This document shows, one piece after another, positions 1 to 7,072 of a DNA stretch of 17,057 nucleotides. The notes beneath the pieces are model-generated. The model worked only from the letters and a program-made list of their open reading frames with translations, was not told the origin of the DNA and searched no databases. Source of the DNA: an uncultured Oscillospiraceae bacterium (GTDB taxonomy: Bacteria; Bacillota_A; Clostridia; Oscillospirales; Oscillospiraceae); contig CAAEDK010000291.1 of NCBI GenBank assembly GCA_900754605.1, forward strand, positions 1 through 17,057. Reading direction: 5' to 3'. Every line of letters begins with the position of its first letter. Within the stretch, counting starts at the first letter, position 1. Position numbers and translations under genes: made by a program.

Positions 1-75
1 CCGGTACCGCTTGATGTTGTTGTAGATCTGCACCCGCCGGATCTGCGCCAGCGGGTAGGTTGCCGCAAACTGCAT
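1..75 (-). CDS. N-terminal 25 codons of an unidentified gene after the holin (cut by window edge)
   Basis: An ATG at 75-73 follows a perfect AGGAGG ribosome site with a spacing of 7 bases, and the reading frame stays open to the window edge. The visible protein begins MQFAATYPLAQIRRVQIYNN and has no signal peptide or membrane segment. Its place after a holin-like gene suggests a lysis or host-interaction role such as an endolysin. The start also vaguely resembles phage-encoded phosphodiester glycosidase-like proteins, but that is from memory and weak. Too little is present to name a function. Confidence 0.6.
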   Translation of the reverse strand, partial: MQFAATYPLAQIRRVQIYNNIKRYR

Positions 76-94
76 AGATTGCCTCCTTATCGAC

Positions 95-125
95 AGCGGC
101 AGGCAGGGTCGCCCCGCCTGCCGCT
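95..125 (-). repeat. Perfect inverted repeat between holin-like gene and the last gene
   Basis: AGCGGCAGGC at 95-104 and GCCTGCCGCT at 116-125 are exact reverse complements, with GGG and CCC inside the loop that can extend the stem. It fills the gap between the holin stop (131-133) and the next ribosome site (about 82-87). No run of T follows on the transcribed strand, so it is not a standard intrinsic terminator. It could be an mRNA-stabilising, processing or attenuation hairpin for the gene that follows. Confidence 0.7.
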
Positions 126-130
126 CCATA

Positions 131-400
131 TTATGCCTGCTTTTCTTCGCCTTGAGCCGTTGCCTGCTCCGGCAGGACAATCGCTCCACCATGCAGATCA
201 GCAATACCCTCTGCCTGGGAGCTCCGCTTCTCCGCCTGTGTGCCGAAATAGAAGGCAATCACCACAGTAAACACAGTCAAGAACTGATCTGTGGTCACGT
301 GGCCGGTGACGGCCAGATAAGCAAAGACGCATGTGAGCACAATCGTCACAATGCTCTTGACTGCCAGCAGGTTGGCTGCCCGCTTTTTCAGCAGCTCCAT
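131..400 (-). CDS. Holin-like small membrane protein
   Basis: This 89-residue protein has a short basic start (MELLKKR), two hydrophobic stretches at about residues 13-32 and 38-54, and a charged C-terminus rich in Glu, Gln and Lys. That is the size and topology of small phage holins, which form pores in the host membrane late in infection so that the endolysin can reach the wall. The gene has a strong GGAGGAGG site 6 bases from its ATG, overlapping the end of the previous gene. It lies after the tail genes and before a hairpin and a further gene, the usual place for lysis genes. The family is inferred from topology, context and general resemblance to Clostridia phage holins. A membrane-anchored accessory protein is the main alternative. 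Confidence 0.6.
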   Translation of the reverse strand: MELLKKRAANLLAVKSIVTIVLTCVFAYLAVTGHVTTDQFLTVFTVVIAFYFGTQAEKRSSQAEGIADLHGGAIVLPEQATAQGEEKQA

Positions 401-401
401 C

Positions 402-737
402 TTAGTCCTCCTCCGTCAGCACGTCGCCCCGCAGGCGGTACTTGTGACCGCCAATGTACACATAGGCGGCCTCCTGTCCCATGTCCACGTCCACAGTGCG
501 GCCATTCACCACATGGACCTTTTCCAGACTACCCACACCGTGGTCCAGAATCCCCCATCCGTTGGCCTCAGCAGGGGTCTCGCCCACACATGTCTCCGCC
601 AGCTCCTGAGCGGAGATGAGATTGCGGGCGGGGTCAAGCTGGAGTCCGCAATCCAGCTCCTTCAGCTCCTGGTTGGTCTCGTCCAGGGGCTTGTCCCCTC
701 TGGTGTAATCATGCAGGATGTCCTCCAGGTTTTTCAT
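402..737 (-). CDS. Hypothetical phage protein between tail and holin genes
   Basis: The chosen ATG at 737 has an AAAGGAG site 8 bases upstream, giving 111 residues; the same frame is open further upstream but there it only shadows the neighbouring gene. The protein is soluble and acidic. The N-terminal half is mostly predicted helix (residues 1-50). The C-terminal half carries a compact beta-like segment with EKVHVVNGRTVDVDMGQEAA followed by YVYIGGHKYRLRGD. I have no functional assignment. Such proteins sit in this slot in related gut Clostridia phages as hypotheticals. Its stop lies 1 base before the holin ATG, so the two are probably translationally coupled. Confidence 0.7.
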   Translation of the reverse strand: MKNLEDILHDYTRGDKPLDETNQELKELDCGLQLDPARNLISAQELAETCVGETPAEANGWGILDHGVGSLEKVHVVNGRTVDVDMGQEAAYVYIGGHKYRLRGDVLTEED

Positions 738-775
738 GGTATGTACTCCTTTCAAATTTCCGGCTGGTGCCGGTA

Positions 776-1084
776 TTAAACTTTGCTGAACTGGTGCGCC
801 GCCTCGTCCCGGGCGAAGTCCTGATACGCCTCCTGCGCGCTGCGAGCGGCCTCCATGGCCTCTTCCACGTCGCCGTTGGTGTGCATCCCCGCCAGCTTCT
901 TGGCGGTGGTCAGGGACAGGGAGCAGTTGGCGTACATCAGGTCCATGGCCAATCTGCTCTCTTTCTCCCGGCGCTGGGCACGGACCTCCGCCCGTTTGGC
1001 GCTCAGGCGGCTCCGTCGCTCCGCAATGGCCGCCAGCACGGTAGCCGCCCCAGCGATCAAGGCGCAGATTACTTCTGTGTTCAT
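776..1084 (-). CDS. Small membrane-anchored phage protein, unknown function
   Basis: This 102-residue protein begins MNTEVICALIAGAATVLAAI, a single N-terminal transmembrane segment at about residues 5-21, followed by a basic Arg/Lys-rich helix (about 22-50) and a soluble helical tail rich in Ala and Glu. Its ATG overlaps the stop of the previous gene as ATGA (1081-1084), so it is translationally coupled to the carbohydrate-binding-like gene. The topology would put the charged part in the cytoplasm. It could be an accessory lysis protein, a pinholin or antiholin partner of the holin-like gene 400 bases downstream, or a membrane-located superinfection factor. None of these is shown by a motif. 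Confidence 0.65.
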   Translation of the reverse strand: MNTEVICALIAGAATVLAAIAERRSRLSAKRAEVRAQRREKESRLAMDLMYANCSLSLTTAKKLAGMHTNGDVEEAMEAARSAQEAYQDFARDEAAHQFSKV

Positions 1085-1539
1085 GCCGGTACCTCCTCAA
1101 AATACTGCCCGATCAGCTCATGGGGCAGGTATTGGAGGATCACCTTGCCGCCCTCTGCCTCGCCGGTGCGGGCGCAAAGGTACGTCTTGCCGTCCTCCGG
1201 GTCCTTGTAATATAGGCCGTACTCATACTCCATCCCGCGCACAGCCGGGATGGGGTCGTCTTTTGTCCCGGTCTCGCTGCCCTGGATGGCGGTCCATAGA
1301 GAGGGCGTGGACGCCGGCTCCCATCCCGCCTGAGACGTGTGGGCCTTTCTTTCATTGATCCGGTACAGCTGCGAGGTCCCAGGCTGACGGACAATACACG
1401 GCTCCCCTTCGCCTCCATAAGCCACACCTGCGGCCCACTCCGGATACAGGGAGGGCAAGGTAAGCGCCTGCGCATCCGTGGCTCCCTGCGCCGACAGCAG
1501 CGCCGCCCGGCGCATCTTCAATGCTCTGACCTTACGCAT
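1081..1539 (-). CDS. Carbohydrate-binding-like tail-associated protein
   Basis: I chose the ATG at 1539, five bases after GGAGGTGA, over an in-frame TTG at 1554 that overlaps that ribosome site. The result is 152 residues. The centre (roughly residues 30-85) has the spacing typical of small chitin/carbohydrate-binding modules of the CBM5/12 type: PEWAAGVAYG, then a Tyr-containing strand (SQLYRIN), a His-Thr-Ser, and two Trp residues in GWEPASTPSLWTAI. The C-terminal part is a second Tyr-rich segment (EYEYGLYYKDPEDGKTYLCA). Its place after the fibre and its chaperone suggests a virion tail-tip or wall-binding role. The domain call rests on aromatic spacing only. It overlaps the upstream gene by 8 bases. 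Confidence 0.65.
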   Translation of the reverse strand: MRKVRALKMRRAALLSAQGATDAQALTLPSLYPEWAAGVAYGGEGEPCIVRQPGTSQLYRINERKAHTSQAGWEPASTPSLWTAIQGSETGTKDDPIPAVRGMEYEYGLYYKDPEDGKTYLCARTGEAEGGKVILQYLPHELIGQYFEEVPA

Positions 1540-1957
1540 CAGCGTCACCTCCAATCAGCACATCGAATGCTGTATCCACCGGGCCCGGCGCAGCCTTGAC
1601 GGTCTCCGGCAGCTCCGGCCACTGGATATCCGCAGGGAAGCCATCCTGCTGTGGCACATCCCGCAGGGCCTGCCGGTATGTACGCATGGACTCCCGCGTG
1701 GCGGCGTCGATGGGGGCGTCAAGGGTCTGCGTCCAATCCGTGTCTGCCAGCAGTTTGTCCCGCCGCGCCCGAATTTCCTCCGCGGTTTCCGGCACCTCCT
1801 CCACAGTAACTTCACCCTGCCATGCCTCCGCCTGGGCGATGGCGTAATTTGAATCTGTGTAAGGCATCGTAACACCGGAGAGCACCGTCTCGATGTCCGG
1901 CTCCTCAGGAGTGCCGTGGTTGATCTCTGTCGCAAGCTGATATTTGATGATCTTCAT
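1532..1957 (-). CDS. Tail fibre assembly chaperone-like protein
   Basis: The protein is 141 residues, with AGAGGAGG upstream of the ATG. The N-terminal half reads like a small beta domain (KIIKYQLATEINHGTPEEP). The C-terminal half has the hallmark of the phage tail assembly chaperone family (Phage_tail_APC type): a helix RARRDKLLADTDWTQ, then the run YRQALRDVPQQ, then GFPADIQWPELP. Proteins of this type assist folding or trimerisation of the fibre encoded next to them. Here the gene follows the putative receptor-binding fibre directly, which fits. The stop region overlaps the start of the next gene by 8 bases and holds its ribosome site. The APC motif is clear by eye; the chaperone role is family knowledge. 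Confidence 0.8.
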   Translation of the reverse strand: MKIIKYQLATEINHGTPEEPDIETVLSGVTMPYTDSNYAIAQAEAWQGEVTVEEVPETAEEIRARRDKLLADTDWTQTLDAPIDAATRESMRTYRQALRDVPQQDGFPADIQWPELPETVKAAPGPVDTAFDVLIGGDADA

Positions 1958-1969
1958 GGTGCCCTCCTC

Positions 1970-2839
1970 TTAGCTGGTAGTCTTTGTGTATTTGAGGATG
2001 ACGTATACATTGCTTCTGGATAGATCGGCGTCCGCCTCAATCGTAATTTGGGATGCGTTTACTAGTATCCCGACAATGTTTTTATGGCCTATCAGATTCG
2101 CTCCACCCAAAATTCCGCTTACATCCACACATTGGTTGAAGCCTGTAATGCCATGCTCCACAGTCTTTGATGTAGCATTTGGCGCAGTCCCGAAATTGAC
2201 CGCTTTTGTATAGATCGGTACTTGTTGATACCGCTCTATGGTCCGGTACTCGACGCCTAACTGCATGGGGGGATTGATCCATTCGAGTGGCCCCCAAACG
2301 CCATTCCTACAGATGCGATGTGCTTTATTTTGTGCGCCTTGGTTAAGTGACCAATATTCCTGTAGGACATTTTGGGAATCATAGTTTGCAACACGCGCAA
2401 ATATGTAGCCTGAATCACCGTTTCCTGGTGACATATTAGGAGCATTTTGCGGAGCGCTTGAGCCCCACCGATACCAGCCATTTGCCTGGATGGCGTTTAG
2501 GTCATCATCAGAGGTAAGTTCTTTGGATTGTTCGCCTAGCCCAAACCCTCCGGGCGCCTTATTAGCCAAAGCCGCTGCAACGTTCTCCGCCTCCGGATCC
2601 CCGCTCACTGGAATCTGTGTGGCGTTGTAGTCCCCGGCCTGGGGCAGCACCGCGCCAGTCCGGCCGTTGAAGGAGGACACACCTCCGACTATTCCGTCAT
2701 TTACTTTTTTGATTGCCGCGTCGATTTCTTCCCCGCTGTAAGCACTGGTGTAATACTCGGTGGGCGGGGGCGGAATTGTTGCCATCTGCTGTTCGAGTTC
2801 AGCAACTTTTGCAGCGAGTTCTTCAATCGTTATTGCCAT
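1970..2839 (-). CDS. Tail fibre / receptor-binding protein
   Basis: The protein is 289 residues with a GAGGAGG site before the ATG. Residues 1-25 form a heptad-like helix (ITIEELAAKVAELEQQMATI), likely a trimeric coiled coil. A Pro-rich linker follows, then the segment SSFNGRTGAVLPQAGDYNAT, which recurs in phage tail fibre proteins of gut Firmicutes. After about residue 95 the protein is rich in Asn, Gln, Trp and Tyr (NGWYRW, YWSLNQGAQNKAH), as expected for a beta-rich receptor-binding tip. The DNA for the tip (about 1980-2560) is visibly lower in G+C than its surroundings, near 45 % on the lines I counted. This suggests exchange of the binding module. The gene lies between the tail hub and a fibre chaperone. 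Confidence 0.8.
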   Translation of the reverse strand: MAITIEELAAKVAELEQQMATIPPPPTEYYTSAYSGEEIDAAIKKVNDGIVGGVSSFNGRTGAVLPQAGDYNATQIPVSGDPEAENVAAALANKAPGGFGLGEQSKELTSDDDLNAIQANGWYRWGSSAPQNAPNMSPGNGDSGYIFARVANYDSQNVLQEYWSLNQGAQNKAHRICRNGVWGPLEWINPPMQLGVEYRTIERYQQVPIYTKAVNFGTAPNATSKTVEHGITGFNQCVDVSGILGGANLIGHKNIVGILVNASQITIEADADLSRSNVYVILKYTKTTS

Positions 2840-2851
2840 TTGGTAACCTCC

Positions 2852-5059
2852 TCAGGTGATGAATCTCCTGCCATGCTTGTCCAAAAACCACTTTGCATCT
2901 GAGGTCACCAGCGGGCCGCTCTCCTGCGGGATGGCGCGGCTGATATACAGAATGATACAGCCATCTCCGCCAGGGCCCCCAGGACCGCCATTACCGCCGA
3001 GCCCCCCGGTTCCGGCAGTGATTGAAACCGTGTAATCCGAGGAATCTGTGGAGCCGATGGCAAGGCCTCCTGAGCTGGCACCACCGCCGCCATAACCGCC
3101 GCGGCCGCCTTTGCCATACTGGGCAGGCTTTTTGGGTGTCAGGGCCGGCGTCGCTCCATCCAGACCAGATGCAGCAGTTGCTACAATCGAAGACGAGCGC
3201 ACAGAGACGGATGCCTCTGGACCCGGCCCGCTGCCGTTTGCACCAGCGGCCGCGCCTGCCCCTAAGCCCCGGCTATACCAAATGCGGGCCCCATCATTCT
3301 CCCGCATCTCCATAGCCACACGATCCGGAGCATCCGCTTCGGTTTCGGTCAAGCCACCGCTCCAGGTATTGCCGTCCTCGTCGGTGACACTTTCCGCAGG
3401 ATCAAAGAGCTGGACTGTCTCATCGTCAACGGTTGTGACTTCGGCCGCCTTCCCCGCGCCCTTGCCTCCGGGGATTCCCTGGTCACCGATTCCTCCGTAT
3501 TTTTCCCCGGTGATGGGATCTGTGTATCCATCCTCCGGGGCTTGTGCTCCAGCTGTGGTTGCAGCGCCGAGTTCTGTGTCGCTGCCGGCAGCGCCATCCG
3601 GATCATCCGGGTCATAGGCAGCACCCAGGCCACCTAAGCCGCAGCTGTACGGGATGGATGCTATATCAGAGATATCCAGGGTCCCTTCGAGGATCCTGGC
3701 GCCTGCACCCGGAGCGCCGCCTTCTCCGCCCACACCGCCGTCAGCCAATCCGCAGCCTCGGTATTGGTCCCCCCACGTAGGATCAGACCAGGATACGGAC
3801 GGCGACGTGCCGACATCCCCGCCTTTTTGTCCGCAATGTCCTCCCTGGGCCCCGCTAATCAAAACATAGCGGATCAAAGTAGTCCCAGCCGGGATTTGGT
3901 AAGTTCCCGACCCGGTGAGCACGATGCGCTCATCCAGCGTCTGGGAGTCATCCACCTGCGGCGGCTTGAATCCCACCAGTGCAGACACGGTGGCCTTGAG
4001 CGTTCCCGATATTTTGATGTCCAGGCTCTTGAGGCACGCCTGGACCATCTGTCGGTCAAACGGATCATAGATGCCGACCACATTGCCATCCAGCTGTTGC
4101 CCCGGCAGGATGTCTCCGTCAAAAGTGGCCAGGCAGGCGTAATACTGCGCCAGACGCTGGGCCACATCGGAGGAGTTGACCAGGGACACCAGCGTGGCGT
4201 CCGATACAGTCACCACATTGGGCTCTGCTGCCTGGGAGACATCAGCTGAGACCTGGCGGGTATTGTGGATATAGGCCGAGCCTATAAGTGTGCCATTTCC
4301 AGCCGTGATCTTGGCATAGTTGGCATTGCTCTCCAAAATGCTGAACCCAGAGGCACGAAGGTTGTACGCGGGCTCGGAGAATGTGATGATATCGCCCTGC
4401 TGGGACTGTCCCTCAAAGAGCGTGACCTCCTCTCCCCCCTGAACGTACTGGTGCTCTGTGACAACCACTTGCGTGACCTTTGCCCCGTAGGACATACTGG
4501 GACCCTGGTAGATCTGCGCCTGCGTGATATTGGCGGTATACCCGTCCCAAAGTCGCTCAATGTGGAGGACTCCATCCAGATCATCCCTGATCCATGCGCC
4601 GACGGCAAACAGGACCTGCGCCAGATTGTCCCGGCGGGATGCGATTGGCAGCCAACCATATATCTGTACGTCTTGCAGATTTGTTTTGACGACGCAGGGC
4701 ACCGGGCCGCAGATTTCTGGGATAACCTGTCCCACGGTCTGTCCGGTGTAGATGCCGCCATAGTGCTGTTCCCCATGGATGAGCCGCCCAATGGCGGACA
4801 TCGCGGATATTGCGTACTCGTCCGGACCGGTACGGGTGATGTCCTGGATGTAAAAATAGGCCGGCAGATCTGTGCTGTGGACATAAGTCAGCCGGGTATC
4901 TTGCTCGAATTCGAGGATGCTGCTGTCACTGCACCGGACTGTGGCGTTTAAGGTGTTGGGCTCCAAGCTGTCCGCGATCAGGGACGTGGCGCGGTAGATC
5001 TGCGCGGAGCGGATGTCGTCATCCTCAAACACCCATTTACTGTAAATAATCTGATTCAT
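2852..5059 (-). CDS. Tail hub / tail-associated protein (ReqiPepy6 Gp37-like) with glycine-rich tip
   Basis: This 735-residue protein starts in an ATGA overlap with the distal tail gene. Residues 1 to about 370 look like the Siphovirus ReqiPepy6 Gp37-like tail protein family: an N-terminal YSKWVFEDDDIRSAQIYRAT region, later beta segments, and a Pro-Phe-Asp motif (GIYDPFDRQMVQ) typical of these hub proteins. From about residue 375 a strand-rich sentence (SGTYQIPAGTTLIRYVLISG) leads into a very glycine-rich region to about residue 710, with blocks such as GKGGRGGYGGGGASSGG and GGLGGNGGPGGPGGDG. It ends with a short conserved-looking tail (SDAKWFLDKHGRRFIT). The hub would close the tail tube. 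The glycine-rich part recalls polyglycine-helix adhesins on some phage fibre tips. The domain split and adhesin role are inference. Confidence 0.8.
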   Translation of the reverse strand: MNQIIYSKWVFEDDDIRSAQIYRATSLIADSLEPNTLNATVRCSDSSILEFEQDTRLTYVHSTDLPAYFYIQDITRTGPDEYAISAMSAIGRLIHGEQHYGGIYTGQTVGQVIPEICGPVPCVVKTNLQDVQIYGWLPIASRRDNLAQVLFAVGAWIRDDLDGVLHIERLWDGYTANITQAQIYQGPSMSYGAKVTQVVVTEHQYVQGGEEVTLFEGQSQQGDIITFSEPAYNLRASGFSILESNANYAKITAGNGTLIGSAYIHNTRQVSADVSQAAEPNVVTVSDATLVSLVNSSDVAQRLAQYYACLATFDGDILPGQQLDGNVVGIYDPFDRQMVQACLKSLDIKISGTLKATVSALVGFKPPQVDDSQTLDERIVLTGSGTYQIPAGTTLIRYVLISGAQGGHCGQKGGDVGTSPSVSWSDPTWGDQYRGCGLADGGVGGEGGAPGAGARILEGTLDISDIASIPYSCGLGGLGAAYDPDDPDGAAGSDTELGAATTAGAQAPEDGYTDPITGEKYGGIGDQGIPGGKGAGKAAEVTTVDDETVQLFDPAESVTDEDGNTWSGGLTETEADAPDRVAMEMRENDGARIWYSRGLGAGAAAGANGSGPGPEASVSVRSSSIVATAASGLDGATPALTPKKPAQYGKGGRGGYGGGGASSGGLAIGSTDSSDYTVSITAGTGGLGGNGGPGGPGGDGCIILYISRAIPQESGPLVTSDAKWFLDKHGRRFIT

Positions 5060-5451
5060 GTAGGCGTCCTCTGCGGCTTTTTGGCCGTGAACTGTACCTG
5101 CAGGCCTCCCCAGCGTGTGCGGTTGGCCACCTTCCCCTGATAGAGGTCTGTACCTACGGAGACCATGGCGCCAAAGGTGATGGTGCTTTGCCCATACGGC
5201 AGGGTAAGGCTGTGGCTTTTGACTGGAGCTGAAATTGCATCGAAAAAGGCATCGTAGTCGGCCGGAAATCTGGGGTCCGGATCCACCACCATGGAATAAT
5301 CGTAATAGGTGCCCATAAGGTCTCTAGTGTAGTCTCCGGAAAGCATTTTCCCGGCGTTTTGGCCTTCGTCCAGCCGGAAAGAGCGCCCCAGGGTCTCATA
5401 GCGCACATTGAGCCGGTAAGATACACCATCCATGATAACCTGCACGCTCAT
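5056..5451 (-). CDS. Distal tail protein (Dit-like), short form
   Basis: The protein is 131 residues, coupled on both sides by ATGA overlaps (5448-5451 with the tape measure, 5056-5059 with the hub). It starts SVQVIMDGVSYRLNVRYETL and ends in a beta-rich GLQVQFTAKKPQR, consistent with the ring-forming first domain of Dit-type proteins, which joins the end of the tail tube to the hub and fibres. It is much shorter than two-domain Dit proteins of about 250 residues, so it would lack the second, galectin-like domain. The assignment rests mainly on the fixed order tape measure, Dit, hub, plus size and beta character; there is no catalytic motif to check. Confidence 0.75.
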   Translation of the reverse strand: MSVQVIMDGVSYRLNVRYETLGRSFRLDEGQNAGKMLSGDYTRDLMGTYYDYSMVVDPDPRFPADYDAFFDAISAPVKSHSLTLPYGQSTITFGAMVSVGTDLYQGKVANRTRWGGLQVQFTAKKPQRTPT

Positions 5452-7058
5452 ACCCCCTTTGTGCTGACCAGGCGCACGCCTTGCCGGGCGGACTCCTGAT
5501 CCAGCGAATAGGCAAGGTTCCGCGTAAATCCATCGGCTGCCCGCAGCACAATGGTGATCTGCCCAGTCCCCCCACGCTCGGCCATGGCATCCCGGGCGGC
5601 CTGCTTGATGGTGGAATAGGGAGCAACCACCTCCGGCTCCTGCCGGTTATCGCCCAGGACGGCCAGGAAAGGATTGTTTGGCGGGATCACGCCGCCGGAC
5701 GCAAATGCGGGGATGCTGTAAGTCGAAGCGTCCGCCATGGTACGGCTCCCGGAACCGGATGTTGTGACCTCAATATCTCCGCCTTTCCCGCCAAGGCCCA
5801 GCAGATCAAGGAGCCAACCCACCGCATCCGCCAGTAGTCCAATTAGGTCTGCTACTGCCTCAATAACAGTAGTAATCGCCTTCAGGATGATATCGATGAT
5901 GGGGGATAGCGTTTCGAGCACATCCGCAATGGCAGTTATCAACTCCAAAACGCTTGGTCCAAAAGCTTCAGCTAACTTTGTTTTGAGGTCCGCAACAGAC
6001 TGTCCCAGCGTGGCCAGAGTATCGTCCATCTCCAGTTGAGCCTGCCGGGATTCAAGAATAGCATCGCTGTTTTCGTAGAAGGAATCGCTGGCGGTCTTGT
6101 ATGTATTAGATAATGTGTCCATCAATAGCCGAGCGCGGAGACTCTCGTCATTCAGCATAGATAGCTGGCTATTTACTTCCTCCTCACTCAACCCGACCCA
6201 ATTCAAGGCGTCCGCCAGGGTTCCGGTAACTTGTCCGGTTTTGGCCGTTTCATTGGCCGCTTCAATCAGCGATTCAATTGGGATGGATTCTCCAAAGGTG
6301 CCATAGACGCCTGCGGCAATGTCGATCCACTCTGCCACATCCTGTTCGTTTGTGGCAAGCTGAGCTAGTAGCTGAGACGCCTCTGTGGCTTGCCCCGTAT
6401 CTCCGAGAATCGTGTAAAAGCCCTCATAGGCCTGCTTCGCCGTGTCCGAAGTGAATCCCGCGGTCTCAAACGCGGTATTCAGCAGGGCCATGGATTCCCG
6501 GTACTCCTCCGTGGCTTCGTCCAGATTCCAGATGGCCTCAGCGGCCTGAAGCGCAATATCCAGCAGCTTGGTCATTGCGCCGCCCACAAAGTTGGAAATG
6601 ACCCCGTCCGCCAGGGAAAAGCCATCGTCCATCCCGTCTGCGGCATCGCCCACGTCGTTCAGACTGTCCGAAGAGTCCTCCGCGGAGTCATCCACATCGT
6701 TCAGCCTCTGCTCAAAATCCCGGAGTTCCTGCTCCGCGAGGGAAGCCCGGGCCCGCGTCAAATCCAGCTCCAGGTTGAAATCATTCAGCTGGCTCTGGCT
6801 CAGAGAGCTGTCGAGATGTTCGGATGCCTCCTCCATCTGTGTCAATCTGTCGGCTGCGAGGGCGGACTGCTCCGCCAGAAGCCGCTGCTTCTGTGCAAGC
6901 AGCTCTGTATTGGTGGGGTCCAACTTCAGGAGCCGCCCTACATCCCGCAGGTTTTTTTGCACATCAAACAGCTGCGTATCGGTCTCGCGAAGTGCCTGGC
7001 TGAGTTTTGTGGTGTCACCGTTGATCTCAATGGTGATGCCTTTGATTCTGCTTGCCAA
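5448..7058 (-). CDS. Tail tape measure protein
   Basis: The protein is 536 residues, started from TTG at 7058 seven bases after AAGGAGGTG; no ATG with a better site is available. It opens ASRIKGITIEINGDTTKLSQ followed by long helices and a segment LLKLDPTNTELLAQKQRLL, a signature of Firmicutes tape measure proteins. Residues about 25-140 are coiled coil. A hydrophobic stretch at about 365-425 (LITAIADVLETLSPIIDIIL and more) is the usual membrane-active segment used for DNA delivery. It sets tail length and is ejected with the DNA. At about 1.5 angstrom per residue, 536 residues would predict a rather short tail near 80 nm (inference). It follows the tail chaperones and overlaps Dit by ATGA. 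Confidence 0.93.
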   Translation of the reverse strand: MASRIKGITIEINGDTTKLSQALRETDTQLFDVQKNLRDVGRLLKLDPTNTELLAQKQRLLAEQSALAADRLTQMEEASEHLDSSLSQSQLNDFNLELDLTRARASLAEQELRDFEQRLNDVDDSAEDSSDSLNDVGDAADGMDDGFSLADGVISNFVGGAMTKLLDIALQAAEAIWNLDEATEEYRESMALLNTAFETAGFTSDTAKQAYEGFYTILGDTGQATEASQLLAQLATNEQDVAEWIDIAAGVYGTFGESIPIESLIEAANETAKTGQVTGTLADALNWVGLSEEEVNSQLSMLNDESLRARLLMDTLSNTYKTASDSFYENSDAILESRQAQLEMDDTLATLGQSVADLKTKLAEAFGPSVLELITAIADVLETLSPIIDIILKAITTVIEAVADLIGLLADAVGWLLDLLGLGGKGGDIEVTTSGSGSRTMADASTYSIPAFASGGVIPPNNPFLAVLGDNRQEPEVVAPYSTIKQAARDAMAERGGTGQITIVLRAADGFTRNLAYSLDQESARQGVRLVSTKGV

Positions 7059-7072
7059 AACGGGACACCTCC

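Noticed and set aside
760..773. CCGGC/GCCGG small hairpin between the membrane protein and the next gene
   Set aside because: Only five base pairs, no T tract, easily due to chance in GC-rich DNA.
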